Counted from the stretch's first letter, positions 52,436-63,384 are shown. The stretch: DNA of 64,000 bases from Eubacteriaceae bacterium CHKCI004 (GCA_900016875.1 FCNR01000023.1:124001-188000), one strand, 5' to 3'. A program made the numbers and translations. Notes: generated by a model from the sequence alone, not told the origin.

Positions 52436-53545
52436 ATGGCAACATTATCTTTAAAGGGAATTCAGAAAGTTTACCCGAACGGTTACCATGCCGTAACAGA
52501 CTTCAATCTGGAGATTGCAGATAAAGAGTTTATCATCTTCGTTGGACCATCCGGATGTGGTAAGTCCACCACACTTCGTATGATTGCCGGTCTGGAAGAC
52601 ATTTCCGACGGTGAGTTCCGTATCGACGGCAAGCTGATGAACAACATCGAACCAAAGGACCGTGACATCGCCATGGTTTTCCAGAACTACGCTCTGTATC
52701 CGCATATGACCGTATATGACAACATGGCATTCAGCTTAAAGCTCCGCAAGGTGCCAAAGGATGAGATTGACAAGAAGGTTCGTGAAGCTGCCAAGATTCT
52801 TGACCTTGACAAACTTCTTGACCGTAAGCCAAACGCTCTTTCCGGTGGTCAGAGACAGCGTGTTGCCATGGGACGTGCTATCGTCCGTAATCCGAAAGTA
52901 TTCCTGATGGACGAACCTCTTTCCAATCTGGATGCAAAACTGAGAGTTCAGATGCGTATTGAGATCTCCAAACTGCATCAGAACCTGGGCGCTACCATCA
53001 TTTACGTAACCCATGACCAGACAGAAGCTATGACTCTTGGTACAAGAATCGTCGTTATGAAAGACGGTATCATGCAGCAGGTAGATACGCCTCAGAACCT
53101 GTATGATAAGCCATGCAACCTGTTCGTAGCAGGATTTATCGGATCTCCTCAGATGAACTTCATGGATGCACAGGTTAAGGTTTCCGGCAACGATGTAACC
53201 CTGAAGGTTGGACACAGCGAAATGAAAGTTCCTGATTCCAAGAAACAGGCTCTGATCGATGGAAACTACAACGGCAAGACCGTTATCCTTGGTATCCGTC
53301 CGGAAGATATCTACGAGGCAGATGACGCCGGCGCTCCGGTTGGCCTTAACATTAACTCCAAGATTAAGTTCTACGAGCTGCTGGGTGCAGAGGTTTATCT
53401 GTACTTCGATATGGAAGGCACACAGATGACAGCACGTGTAAGCTCCAGCACCAAGCTGAAATCCGGCATGGATGCTAAGTTTACATTAGACATGGAAAAA
53501 ATTCATTTATTCGATAAAGAAACAGAAGTTACCATCACCAATTAG
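52436..53545 (+). CDS. msmK: MsmK/UgpC-type sugar ABC transporter ATPase
   Basis: ATPase, 369 aa, of the kind shared by several CUT1 sugar importers. Walker [10 protein letters not shown], signature LSGGQRQRVAMGRA, Walker B FLMDEPLSNLD, switch VTHDQTEAMTL, and C-terminal OB/TOBE regulatory domains (~240-369). AAGGAGG upstream. Codon use is strikingly uniform and favours codons of highly expressed genes. MsmEFG at 41-44 kb lacks its own ATPase, so this orphan gene is the natural partner and may serve other importers in the genome. Confidence 0.93.
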   Translation: MATLSLKGIQKVYPNGYHAVTDFNLEIADKEFIIFVGPSGCGKSTTLRMIAGLEDISDGEFRIDGKLMNNIEPKDRDIAMVFQNYALYPHMTVYDNMAFSLKLRKVPKDEIDKKVREAAKILDLDKLLDRKPNALSGGQRQRVAMGRAIVRNPKVFLMDEPLSNLDAKLRVQMRIEISKLHQNLGATIIYVTHDQTEAMTLGTRIVVMKDGIMQQVDTPQNLYDKPCNLFVAGFIGSPQMNFMDAQVKVSGNDVTLKVGHSEMKVPDSKKQALIDGNYNGKTVILGIRPEDIYEADDAGAPVGLNINSKIKFYELLGAEVYLYFDMEGTQMTARVSSSTKLKSGMDAKFTLDMEKIHLFDKETEVTITN

Positions 53546-53635
53546 AAGCCTGCAGATGGCATGCGGCAGGCTGTCCGGCAAAAGACAGAGCTGCCGGCAT
53601 GACAATGCGGCATTAACAGTTTTTCTCTTTTTCTA

Positions 53636-53693
53636 AAGAACGCATGCCCTGGGTCCTCCTCATTTCACCCAGGGCTCTGCTCGTTCTTTTTTT
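53636..53693 (+). terminator. Intrinsic terminator after msmK
   Basis: Outer stem AAGAACG / CGTTCTT and inner stem CCCTGGGT / ACCCAGGG followed by a T-run. Confidence 0.85.
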
Positions 53694-53757
53694 CTTTTTC
53701 CATACAATTTTGCAAATTCTCACTTTTGTTTTTCCGCAAAATTTTACATTTCGTCTC

Positions 53758-53786
53758 TTGGTTTTTCTCCCATAAAAGTGTACAAT
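53758..53786 (+). promoter_or_regulatory. Promoter of the PucR-like regulator
   Basis: TTGGTT (53758-53763), 17-bp spacer, TACAAT (53781-53786), 38 bp before the start codon. Confidence 0.6.
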
Positions 53787-53823
53787 TTACCATAGAATCA
53801 CTGACAAAACAGGAGGATATCCC

Positions 53824-54756
53824 ATGGGCAACGCAGAGCAGAAAAATGTTAAGAGAAAACTTGATGAACTGAAACGGATTACCGGGCTGTCCTTTCATAT
53901 GGATCTGCCGGACACGGAAGGACTGTCGGACTCCGAGGCGGAAGAAGCTGCCTCCTACGTGCTGCATCAGCTTGACGCCCTGATTTCTTCCTATAAAGAA
54001 ACAAACAGCAAGGAAGCTATCTACAAACGGTGGATTACCGGCGACATCGAGACCCATGAGCTCATCCACACGGCCAAACGTTTTCATGTGCCACTTTCTG
54101 CCCGGCGCGCCGTTTTTCTCGTGGAAACGAAAGAGACCATGGACAGTTCCGTCATGACCATCTTAAAACACGCTTTTCCGGATACCGTCCATATCTGGTT
54201 CGTTCCCATGTCCTCCTGCCAGATGGCGATCGTCTATACATTTACAGAAGAACCTACCGAGGATGAACTGCACTCCACCGCCTATCTCGTGATGGACCTT
54301 CTCAACACGGAGGCCCTTGTCCGGGTCAAAGTATCCTACAGCGCTGTCACAGAGCACCTCAACCAGCTTCCGGGTGCTTATCAGGAAGCCGGCCTCGCCC
54401 TGAACGTCGGCAAGATCTTCTATCCCGGCCAGTATGTCTATCCATATAATAAGCTGGGCATCGGCCGCCTCATCTACGGTCTCTCCCGGGAACGGTGCAG
54501 CGCGTATCTGAAAGAAGTGCTGGGCACAGACTCTCCTGACTTTTTCCAGCCGGAAACAGTCCACGTCATCAACTGTTTTCTGGACAACAATCTCAATATC
54601 GCCGAGACCACCCGCCGGCTGCACATGCACCGTAACACGCTCATCTACCGCCTGGAGCAGATACAAAAAGAGACCGGTCTGGATATCCGGCAGTTCCACG
54701 ACGCCATGACACTCAAAACGGTCCTTTTTGTTATAAATTATATGAAAAATCTCTGA
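53824..54756 (+). CDS. PucR/CdaR-type helix-turn-helix regulator
   Basis: 310 aa. The C-terminal domain has the PucR pattern FLDNNLNIAETTRRLHMHRNT ending LIYRLEQIQKETGLDIR, a helix-turn-helix of the sugar-diacid regulator type. The middle part resembles the GGDEF-like CdaR region without catalytic motifs. The N-terminal ~100 residues are not assigned. AGGAGG precedes the ATG. Stands alone between msmK and galT (convergent, 2 bp apart), so it may regulate msmK or the galactose genes. Confidence 0.82.
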   Translation: MGNAEQKNVKRKLDELKRITGLSFHMDLPDTEGLSDSEAEEAASYVLHQLDALISSYKETNSKEAIYKRWITGDIETHELIHTAKRFHVPLSARRAVFLVETKETMDSSVMTILKHAFPDTVHIWFVPMSSCQMAIVYTFTEEPTEDELHSTAYLVMDLLNTEALVRVKVSYSAVTEHLNQLPGAYQEAGLALNVGKIFYPGQYVYPYNKLGIGRLIYGLSRERCSAYLKEVLGTDSPDFFQPETVHVINCFLDNNLNIAETTRRLHMHRNTLIYRLEQIQKETGLDIRQFHDAMTLKTVLFVINYMKNL

Positions 54757-54758
54757 TG

Positions 54759-56255
54759 TTACAGTACGGCGATGAACCGGTCGAAGGCCGCTCTGCCCTC
54801 TTCTGTACATTTATACACGCCGGCGTCCTCCAGCACTCCCACGAATACCTGTCCGATTTCTTCTTTCAGAATATCCATCACATTGGAATCGTTGATGTCC
54901 GGATATTTCGCCTGAATCTTCTCCGCCCACTCTTTGTGCTTGATGAGCTCCTCATGATCTTCGATCGGCGTCTTCTTCACCAGACAATCGGCCAGCAGTT
55001 CCATCTCGCCTTTCAGTCTTGATGGCAGCACGGCCAGTCCCATCACCTCAATGAGACCGATATTTTCCTTCTTGATATGATGATATTCACTGTGCGGATG
55101 ATACAGTCCCAGCGGACACTCCTCCGTGGTGATATTATTGCGCAGCGTCAGATCCAACTCGAACACTTCGCCATTCTTTCTGGCGATCGGCGTGATGGTA
55201 TTATGCGGTTCGCCGTCGGTCTCTGCAAAAATGTATGCTTCCTCATCGGTATAGCCTCTCCATTTTTCGAGAATATGATCTGCCAGCTCAATGAGCCGTT
55301 TCTCATCCTGGTGACGGATTCGGATGACAGACAGCGGCCAGTGAAGGATACCCACCTGCACATCTTCATAACCCGGAATCGTCACTGTTTTCTCCATGTC
55401 CGCATCTGCCATGGCAAAACGATACCGTCCGCCCTGGAAATGATCATGACTCAGAATGGAACCGCCCACGATCGGAAGGTCGGCGTTGGAGCCCAGGAAA
55501 TAATGCGGGAACTGTTTGATAAAGTCAAACAGCTTCACAAATGCATTGTGATCGATCTTCATCGGAACGTGCTGTCCGTTAAATACGATACAGTGCTCAT
55601 TGTAGTACACATACGGCGAATACTGGAATCCCCAGCGGCTCCCGTTAATCTGAATCGGGATAATTCGGTGATTCTGTCTTGCCGGATGATTCATCCTGCC
55701 TGCATAGCCTTCATTTTCCATGCAGAGCTGACACTTCGGATAAGCGCTCTGCGGCGCATTCTTTGCCGCAGCAATGGCCTTCGGGTCCTTTTCCGGCTTG
55801 GACAGGTTGATGGTGATATCAATCTTTCCGTACGGGCTGTCCACCTTCCAGCGGATATCTTTCTTAATCCGGTCTCTGCGGATATAGTTATTATCCTGGC
55901 TGAACTTGTAGAAAGCATCCGTAGCCTTCTGCGGATTCTCGCCATATATATCTTCAAATTCTTCAATGATTTTAGATGGAGGCGGCGTCAAAACACCCAT
56001 GAGCTTTGTATCGAACAAATCTCTCGTGACGATATCATTGCTGTCGATGATTCCACGCTCAAAGGCAATATCTGTCAGAGCGTCAAGTACTTCCGGCAGC
56101 GCGATCTCCTCACCGGAGACCTCCTGCTCCTCGTATTCATCCTCTTTAAATATCTCCAGAAGCTGATTGATGGTATATCTTATATCTGCCGACACCACAA
56201 GTCCTGTCTGCAGTCCGTATTCTACCAGTTTCGCAATTTCTCTGTATAAGCCCAT
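54759..56255 (-). CDS. galT: UTP-hexose-1-phosphate uridylyltransferase (class II GalT)
   Basis: 498 aa, the long Firmicute class. The active-site HxHxQ reads SHDHFQGG, and NHRIIPIQINGSRWGFQYSP and YNEHCIVFNGQHVPM are family features. It transfers UMP between UDP-glucose and galactose-1-phosphate in the Leloir pathway. It follows galK by 34 bp in the same operon. No galE was seen in the window. Confidence 0.95.
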   Translation of the reverse strand: MGLYREIAKLVEYGLQTGLVVSADIRYTINQLLEIFKEDEYEEQEVSGEEIALPEVLDALTDIAFERGIIDSNDIVTRDLFDTKLMGVLTPPPSKIIEEFEDIYGENPQKATDAFYKFSQDNNYIRRDRIKKDIRWKVDSPYGKIDITINLSKPEKDPKAIAAAKNAPQSAYPKCQLCMENEGYAGRMNHPARQNHRIIPIQINGSRWGFQYSPYVYYNEHCIVFNGQHVPMKIDHNAFVKLFDFIKQFPHYFLGSNADLPIVGGSILSHDHFQGGRYRFAMADADMEKTVTIPGYEDVQVGILHWPLSVIRIRHQDEKRLIELADHILEKWRGYTDEEAYIFAETDGEPHNTITPIARKNGEVFELDLTLRNNITTEECPLGLYHPHSEYHHIKKENIGLIEVMGLAVLPSRLKGEMELLADCLVKKTPIEDHEELIKHKEWAEKIQAKYPDINDSNVMDILKEEIGQVFVGVLEDAGVYKCTEEGRAAFDRFIAVL

Positions 56256-56289
56256 AGATCGCTTACTCCCTTTCCTCTGTTTATTACAA

Positions 56290-57573
56290 TTACAGTACCT
56301 TCATTCCGCCGTATTTTCTTACTTTCAGGACGTGGCAGCTGCCCTCGCCGAATACTTTATCCAGCGCTTCTCTGTACTCCTCTACCACGTCGCCCGGCAC
56401 GAACGCCTGGATGGTTCCGGCAAATCCGCCGCCGTGTACACGGCTGACTCCTCTTTCTCCGAGCACCGCGTCGCTGACAGCAAGTCCCACGGAAAGTCCC
56501 TGGCCGTCCAGATCTTTTACAGTAAATACATTCTGCAGGTACTGGAAGGAAGAAGCGCCGGATGCTTTCACCCATTTCTTAAATGCATCGAAGTCGCCTC
56601 TTTCCAGAGCTGCGATCTCCTCGTCCACTCTCTTCTCTTCCTCAAAGAAATGGATGGCACGGAGAACGGAACGGTCGCCCAGTTTCTCGCGAAGCTCTGC
56701 CAGTCTGCCGTAGAATTCTTTCTCATCCACCTCACGAAGCACCTCTTTGCCAAAATATAACGCTGCCTTCTTCATATCGGCCGGAATGGCTGCGTAGTCG
56801 TCGGTCAGGTCCGCATGGGAGCCCTTGGTATCTGTGATACACAGGCAGTGTCCGTAAGCTTCAAAGTCCACGTCAATTTTCTTTACATAGGTGTGGGCCG
56901 GATCTGCAAAGTCAATGTGAATGAGACCGCCCACGGAAGAAGCTGTCTGATCCATCAGTCCGCATGGTTTGCCAAAATATACATTTTCTGCATACTGTCC
57001 AAACTTGGCGATATCCACCGCATCAAGCTGCATGTCATTGTATAAACCGGAAAGAACTGTTCCGATCATAACCTCATAAGCTGCGGAGGAGGACATACCG
57101 GAACCGCTCAGCACATCGCTGGTGGCGTATGCCTGAAAACCGCCGATCTTATGTCCCATCTCTTTGATTCTTGCAGCCACGCCGCGGATCAATGCTGTAG
57201 AAGTTCCCTCTTCCTTCTTGTCCACTTCCAGAGAAGAAAGCTCCACTACGGTCTTCGGATATCCCTCGGATTTTACCTCGATCACGCCGTCCTCTCTAGG
57301 GGAAACCACAGCGATGATATCCAGATTGATAGAGGCTGCCAGCACCTTGCCGTGCTGATGATCTGTGTGGTTGCCGCCCACTTCGCTTCGTCCCGGTGCG
57401 CTGTAAATCTCTACTTCCTGCTCGCCGTACAGCTCCTCGTAGCTCTCCAGCGCCTTGATATAACGTTCTGTCTGATATTCCAGAACATTTTCATCCAGAT
57501 AAATGTCCATCAGCAGATCCTTATGTACTCCGTTTCTGAACTCTTCCTTTAATACCCCTGTTTTCTTCGCCAT
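56290..57573 (-). CDS. galK: Galactokinase
   Basis: GHMP kinase, 427 aa. Galactose-binding signature GRSEVGGNHTDHQHG, ATP-binding loop VLSGSGMSSSAAYEV and C-terminal RVHGGGFAGTIQAF. It phosphorylates galactose released by the alpha-galactosidase. AAAAGGAGA precedes the ATG. Operator-like AGTAAA boxes overlap its promoter. Confidence 0.95.
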   Translation of the reverse strand: MAKKTGVLKEEFRNGVHKDLLMDIYLDENVLEYQTERYIKALESYEELYGEQEVEIYSAPGRSEVGGNHTDHQHGKVLAASINLDIIAVVSPREDGVIEVKSEGYPKTVVELSSLEVDKKEEGTSTALIRGVAARIKEMGHKIGGFQAYATSDVLSGSGMSSSAAYEVMIGTVLSGLYNDMQLDAVDIAKFGQYAENVYFGKPCGLMDQTASSVGGLIHIDFADPAHTYVKKIDVDFEAYGHCLCITDTKGSHADLTDDYAAIPADMKKAALYFGKEVLREVDEKEFYGRLAELREKLGDRSVLRAIHFFEEEKRVDEEIAALERGDFDAFKKWVKASGASSFQYLQNVFTVKDLDGQGLSVGLAVSDAVLGERGVSRVHGGGFAGTIQAFVPGDVVEEYREALDKVFGEGSCHVLKVRKYGGMKVL

Positions 57574-57689
57574 TGTCGTCTTCTCCTTTTCGTTTTATGA
57601 TTGATTGCCGGCCTTAAGTTTCTTTCCCGGCTGCTGCGCCGTTCCGCTCTCCGGAGCAGCACTCTGTTCTCACGGTTTCTTATGGCTCT

Positions 57690-57800
57690 ATAGTAAATTA
57701 TTTTAGTAAATTTGTCAATCATTTTTACTCTTATTTTACTATAAAATTTACTTATTTTTTAGTAAAAAACCCTTCCTTTTTTTACTGATTTTGTTATAAT
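57690..57800. promoter_or_regulatory. Divergent galK/regulator promoters with AGTAAA boxes
   Basis: galK promoter on the minus strand: TTGACA (57713-57718), 17-bp spacer, TACTAT (57690-57695). Regulator promoter on the plus strand: extended -10 TGTTATAAT (TATAAT at 57795-57800). AGTAAA or its complement TTTACT occurs seven times between 57692 and 57786, covering both promoters. The adjacent LacI-family gene is the likely binder. Confidence 0.7.
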
Positions 57801-57863
57801 GTTTTATAGCAAAAATCAGACCATTTAATATAAGCGTACCATACAGTCAAAATAAAGTAATAG

Positions 57864-58890
<1,027 letters not shown>

Positions 58891-58892
<2 letters not shown>

Positions 58893-58915
58893 AGCTGCGC
58901 AACGCAGCTTTTTTT
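58891..58915 (+). terminator. Intrinsic terminator after the LacI-family gene
   Basis: Stem AAGCTGCG / CGCAGCTT with a 3-nt loop and seven T's. It begins at the stop codon itself. Confidence 0.92.
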
Positions 58916-58976
58916 ATGATAATTTTTTGTTCTTTTTTTCAGGAAAGAAATACAAAAAAAGGATAGGAAAAGGGGC

Positions 58977-59005
58977 TTTACATATCCTCCCGACGGTAGT
59001 ATAAA
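58977..59005 (+). promoter_or_regulatory. Promoter of the GH13_31 gene
   Basis: TTTACA (58977-58982), 17-bp spacer, TATAAA (59000-59005), 44 bp before the start codon. Confidence 0.65.
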
Positions 59006-59049
59006 AATGTTGAAATAAAAAAATATGAACAGCAGAAAGGATTATACAT

Positions 59050-60669
59050 ATGGACAACAAATGGTGGAAAAAAGCAGTCATCTATCAGATTTATCCGAAG
59101 AGTTTTCAGGATACCAACGGAGACGGTATCGGCGATATCCCGGGAATCATCAGCCGTCTGGACTACCTGGAAGACCTGGGTATTGACGCCATCTGGCTCT
59201 CCCCGGTTTATCGTTCTCCACAGGATGATAACGGCTACGACATCTCCGACTACCAGGATATTGACCCGATCTTCGGAAGTCTGGAAGATATGGACCGCCT
59301 GATCTCTGAAGCCAAAAAGCATCGCATCCGTATCATCATGGATCTGGTACTGAATCACACCTCCGATGAACATTACTGGTTCCAGGAAGCTCTGAAAGGC
59401 AAAGATAATCCTTATCATGATTACTATGTATGGCGGGACGGCGAGGAAGGATGCCCTCCGAACGACCTGACTTCCGGTTTCGGCGGCTCCATCTGGCAGT
59501 GGGTTCCGGAGCTTAATCAGTTCTATATGCATCAGTTCTCCAAAAAACAGCCGGATCTCAACTGGCAGAATCCGAAAGTCCGCCAGGAACTTTATAAAAT
59601 GATCAACTGGTGGATTGACCGCGGCATAGAAGGCTTCCGCCTTGACGTTATCGACCATGTCGGCAAACTTCCGGATGAGAAGATTATGGTGAACGGTCCT
59701 GATCTTCATAAATTTATCCGCGAATTAAGCCAGAATACCTTCGGCAAAGCCGGTCTGGTCAGCGTCGGAGAGGCTTGGAGCGCAACACCGGAGAACGCCC
59801 TCCTCTACAGCAATCCGGACGGAAGCGAGTTGTCCATGGTATTCCAGTTTGAACATATCTCCCTCGACCAGCAGCCGGACGGAGACAAATGGGATCTGAT
59901 GCCGCTGCCATTCCTTCAGTTCAAGGATGTCATGAACAAATGGCAGACGAGCCTTCACGGTGTAGGCTGGAACAGCCTTTTCTGGGACAACCACGACCTG
60001 CCGCGAATCGTCTCCCGCTGGGGCAACGACAGTGAAGAATACCGCGTAATCTCCGCCAAAATGCTCGCCACCCTGCTGCACGGTATGGAAGGCACTCCGT
60101 ACATTTACCAGGGCGAAGAGCTTGGTATGACCAACACCCGCCTGTCCCTCGACGAGTATAACGATCTGGAGACTCTGAACGCCTATAAAGAGCGGATTGC
60201 CGCCGGCCATCCGGAGGAGGAAGTCATGGAATCCCTCTACGCCAAGAGCCGCGACAACGCCCGTACCCCGATGCATTGGGACGACGCCGCACAGGCCGGT
60301 TTCACCACCGGAACACCGTGGCTGCCGGTTAATCCGAATTACCCGACGATCAACGCCGCTTCTCAGATTCACGATGAAGACTCCGTCTTCTCCTATTATA
60401 AGAAGCTCATCCGGCTCCGCAAAGAGACTCCTGTCATCGTGGACGGCGTATTCGAGATGCTCCTGCCGGACGATGAAGAGATCTTCGCTTACCGCAGAAC
60501 TAACGACAGCCAGACTCTGACCGTCATCTGCAACTTCTACGGCAACGAGCGCAGCATCGACGCCGCTTCCCTGATTCCGGAAGGCAGCAAGCTGCTCATC
60601 TCAAACTATGCAGATGTGGCAGACGCCAATGTACTGCGTCCGTATGAGGCGAGAATGTACTTAAAATAA
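59050..60669 (+). CDS. GH13_31 alpha-glucosidase (oligo-1,6-glucosidase/dextran glucosidase type)
   Basis: Cytoplasmic enzyme, 539 aa. GH13 regions: WWKKAVIYQIYPKSF at the start, MDLVLNHTSDEH, nucleophile Asp in EGFRLDVIDHVGK, acid/base Glu in VSVGEAWSA, and FWDNHDLPRIVSRWG. The VIDHV signature after the nucleophile fits enzymes acting on alpha-1,6 or alpha-1,4 short glucosides. AGAAAGGA precedes the ATG. It is monocistronic between its own promoter and terminator. Confidence 0.94.
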   Translation: MDNKWWKKAVIYQIYPKSFQDTNGDGIGDIPGIISRLDYLEDLGIDAIWLSPVYRSPQDDNGYDISDYQDIDPIFGSLEDMDRLISEAKKHRIRIIMDLVLNHTSDEHYWFQEALKGKDNPYHDYYVWRDGEEGCPPNDLTSGFGGSIWQWVPELNQFYMHQFSKKQPDLNWQNPKVRQELYKMINWWIDRGIEGFRLDVIDHVGKLPDEKIMVNGPDLHKFIRELSQNTFGKAGLVSVGEAWSATPENALLYSNPDGSELSMVFQFEHISLDQQPDGDKWDLMPLPFLQFKDVMNKWQTSLHGVGWNSLFWDNHDLPRIVSRWGNDSEEYRVISAKMLATLLHGMEGTPYIYQGEELGMTNTRLSLDEYNDLETLNAYKERIAAGHPEEEVMESLYAKSRDNARTPMHWDDAAQAGFTTGTPWLPVNPNYPTINAASQIHDEDSVFSYYKKLIRLRKETPVIVDGVFEMLLPDDEEIFAYRRTNDSQTLTVICNFYGNERSIDAASLIPEGSKLLISNYADVADANVLRPYEARMYLK

Positions 60670-60685
60670 AAAATATAAAACAAAT

Positions 60686-60741
60686 GCCTGCCGGTTCATG
60701 GAGAGCGTCCTGCTTCTTCCATAAACCGGCAGGCTGTTTTT
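60686..60741. terminator. Terminator between GH13_31 and MerR-like genes
   Basis: Stem GCCTGCCGGTT / AACCGGCAGGC with inner ATGGA / TCCAT and a T-run on the plus strand. It overlaps the stop codon of the convergent MerR-like gene. Confidence 0.85.
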
Positions 60742-61114
60742 ATTTGGGGTCACCGGGCCGCCGCTCCGACTGCTCCTTCTGCTCTTTCTGCATCCGGAAC
60801 CGCAGGTAATCGAGCTGCTCAAGCTTCTGCTCCCTCCGGTGAATCTCATCGAGAGCTTCAACTCTTCTCTCTTCAAGCATCCTCATCCTTCTTTCTCTTG
60901 TTGTCTCTCCTTCCAGAACAAGGCGCATGTACTCCTCCACCTCATCTTTCCGAAATCCAACATCATGAAGAACCATAATCAGGCTCAGGCGTTCCAGATC
61001 CTGCTTCTCACACTGCCACGAAGCAGAATCAGCGCCGCACAATCCCCATCCCTCATACTCTCGCAAAATCTCTGCTGGTATCTGATATCTTTCACTGGCC
61101 TCATCAATCGTCAT
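60740..61114 (-). CDS. MerR-like transcriptional regulator, 124 aa
   Basis: N-terminal winged helix of MerR type (TIDEASERYQIPAEILREYEGWG, then LERLSLIMVLHDVGF and DEVEEYM) followed by a long C-terminal coiled coil (ERRMRMLEERRVEAL ... QKLEQLDYLRFRMQK). No effector-binding domain. GGAGG precedes the ATG. Target unknown. Confidence 0.82.
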   Translation of the reverse strand: MTIDEASERYQIPAEILREYEGWGLCGADSASWQCEKQDLERLSLIMVLHDVGFRKDEVEEYMRLVLEGETTRERRMRMLEERRVEALDEIHRREQKLEQLDYLRFRMQKEQKEQSERRPGDPK

Positions 61115-61274
61115 TCTCTCGCCTCCGGTTTATATTTGAATACTTTTTACAGATGACTTCAATATAGCACGGTTCACGAGCACCGTCTAATGCCTGTTTT
61201 CGATTGTCAGAAATGCGGATTGGGTATATTATCTTGTGGAGCACAAATCCCTGCTCCCTTATTTCAGTCTCAGC

Positions 61275-63197
61275 TTACTTCAGTCTGACCTTCTTTTTCG
61301 CAGACCATTTTGAATATACCTTTGTCTGCTTTCCGTTTTTCTTCCCCTTTTTATAAGTTCGAATCTTCACGTAATAGGTTTTCTTTCTTTTCAGACCCTT
61401 GATTACCCTGGCAGTAGTTGCTGACTTTTTGATGGTGATCTTTTTGGACTTCCTGAAGTTTTTGTTCGACGCATAGCAGATCTGATATCCTGTCACACCT
61501 TTTTTCTTCTTCCAGGTGACCTTCATTGCCTTTTTGCCTTTTGGACTTAGCCTGGTAATGGCGGTTTTAGCCGGTTTTTTGGCTGCCTTATTTTTCTTTG
61601 AAGCTTTTACCTTGACCTTTACCTTGATCTTTCTTGTTTTATCGCCAATCTGACAGGTAACCGTTACCTTCCCGGACTTTCTCGCCTTCACTCTTGTGGA
61701 GACAATCTGCGCCGGTTCGCCATATCTTAGAACAGAATCATTGAGCATCTTCTCCTCATCAAGAATCTCCAGCACCTTCGGATTCGAAGACGTCCACACA
61801 GCAGGGGTAATGGCAGGGCCATCTTTCAGAACATCCGAATACACAGTCATCAGCAGCGAAGTTACTTTTTTAGAGGTAATGGTATGTTTCTTTTTACTGT
61901 CCAACTTACTGATGTTAGACTTTATCCCGGTATCCAGATTGCGAACCGAAAACTCTCCCGTCGCGATATTCCAGCGATTCATAATAAGGAAATGTCCCAG
62001 CTTTGATTCCACGTAATGGCACCAGGTCAGTACATCTCCATTGAGAGATGGCTCGGAGCTGCAGAAAAACGTTCTCGCTATGCTGCCGGTGCGCTGTACA
62101 TTTCCTCTCGAATCTATCATCATATAGCAGGTCTTCTGATTCCCGGACACATCTTCCGTACCATAAAGAAGAAGAAACCGGTCGCCATTTATTCTGATAC
62201 ATTCCAGATTTCTGACCTGTGTATCGCTGTAGGAAGTGAGCCATTTGAACGTTGATCCCTGCAGATTCTTATCAATGAGGCTCACATAAATATTATTACC
62301 TCCCTGGTATGCCGAAAATGCACTGTCGGAAGCAAAAGTATCGTGCGGAATGGATGTTCCCACAACCACATGGTTACTGCTTCCCAGCTCAAATCCATCC
62401 ACAGTCACACCCGTGTGCGAATTGCCGTTGCCACCCTTAATATCAATCAGCGAAAAGCGTCGGTAATTCTGGGCATCCTTATTGTACACGGCATCCGTCC
62501 GCAGCGTATACGTCTGAAAAAGAACATCCCTCGGACTGCCGTCTCCCAGATCGACCATCATCACCTGATTACCATCGCTTCTGACAAACTGCGTCAGGCT
62601 GTGACTGACATAGTTAAATCCGGTCTCCACCGTAATAGGACGCATTGTATTTTTGTCAATATAAAATGTGGCGTTGGCCTGATGTCCGCTCATCATCTGC
62701 CTGGACGTGTGAACGATCAGGGTATTGCCAACCAGTGTCATATCACTGTTTCCGGCCTCAAAAGCCAGGGAAGTGTAAACGTCTTTCTTACCAATGCTCG
62801 CCACTCCCATCTGCCTCCAGTCGGCGCTGTATTTTGAAATATAAAATGCAATGTCTGAGCCATTGCCGGTAGCCACATAATAGCAGCCGTCCGGCCCATG
62901 ATACACCGTGCCGCCCCAGCTCTTTCCCGGAAGCGGAACACTTCTGTGGCTGAGCCTGCTTCCCGAGGCAGAAAAACGGTCCACATACAAAGAAAGCTGC
63001 GTACCGTTCCACACCGAATACATCACCGTCGTGCTCCCATCGCCATTCGGTACGGTATGACATTTGACCGCATACCCGTAATCAGCAATCTTCGTTGATC
63101 CTGACTCCGTAAAACTTCCCGCCGCATGACCAGTCGCCGTAAATGTAATGCAGACCAGAAATACAGCCAGCAACAGAAAAATCCCTCTTTTTTTCAT
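61275..63197 (-). CDS. Large secreted protein with Ig-like and Fn3 C-terminal domains, 640 aa
   Basis: Signal peptide (GIFLLLAVFLVCITFTATGHA). Residues ~25-430 are beta-rich with repeated bladed segments (YAVKCHTVPNGDGSTTVMYS; HGPDGCYYVATGNGSD; NRFLLLYGTED-like), which could be a beta-propeller. Residues ~440-535 look like a bacterial Ig-like domain (KVTSLLMTVYSD ... GKVTVTCQIGD), and the last ~90 are an Fn3 repeat (VTGYQICYASNKNF; LKRKKTYYVKIRTYKKG), very lysine-rich. No sortase motif, so attachment is probably through charge. AAGGAGA upstream. Role at the surface unknown. Confidence 0.85.
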   Translation of the reverse strand: MKKRGIFLLLAVFLVCITFTATGHAAGSFTESGSTKIADYGYAVKCHTVPNGDGSTTVMYSVWNGTQLSLYVDRFSASGSRLSHRSVPLPGKSWGGTVYHGPDGCYYVATGNGSDIAFYISKYSADWRQMGVASIGKKDVYTSLAFEAGNSDMTLVGNTLIVHTSRQMMSGHQANATFYIDKNTMRPITVETGFNYVSHSLTQFVRSDGNQVMMVDLGDGSPRDVLFQTYTLRTDAVYNKDAQNYRRFSLIDIKGGNGNSHTGVTVDGFELGSSNHVVVGTSIPHDTFASDSAFSAYQGGNNIYVSLIDKNLQGSTFKWLTSYSDTQVRNLECIRINGDRFLLLYGTEDVSGNQKTCYMMIDSRGNVQRTGSIARTFFCSSEPSLNGDVLTWCHYVESKLGHFLIMNRWNIATGEFSVRNLDTGIKSNISKLDSKKKHTITSKKVTSLLMTVYSDVLKDGPAITPAVWTSSNPKVLEILDEEKMLNDSVLRYGEPAQIVSTRVKARKSGKVTVTCQIGDKTRKIKVKVKVKASKKNKAAKKPAKTAITRLSPKGKKAMKVTWKKKKGVTGYQICYASNKNFRKSKKITIKKSATTARVIKGLKRKKTYYVKIRTYKKGKKNGKQTKVYSKWSAKKKVRLK

Positions 63198-63354
63198 ATT
63201 GTTCTCTCCTTATCTACTTCACAGTTTTCTTTTATATTTATCTCCAACTTTTTATAAAATAATTATATCTTCTTTTGTGCTCAAAAACAAGGATTTCCTG
63301 GAGAATTATCAGAAAGACAGATTAGGTATGCTCTTCACATTTTAAACAGAAAGA

Positions 63355-63384
63355 CAGCGCAGCAATCACAAAACTGCTGCGCTG
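63355..63384 (-). terminator. Terminator after the Rpn-type pseudogene
   Basis: Ten-bp stem CAGCGCAGCA / TGCTGCGCTG with a 10-nt loop; T-rich (TCTTTCTGTTT) on the minus strand. Confidence 0.75.

Noticed and set aside
55077-56249. 390-codon plus-strand frame opposite galT
   Set aside because: Antisense shadow; galT has an intact active site and start.
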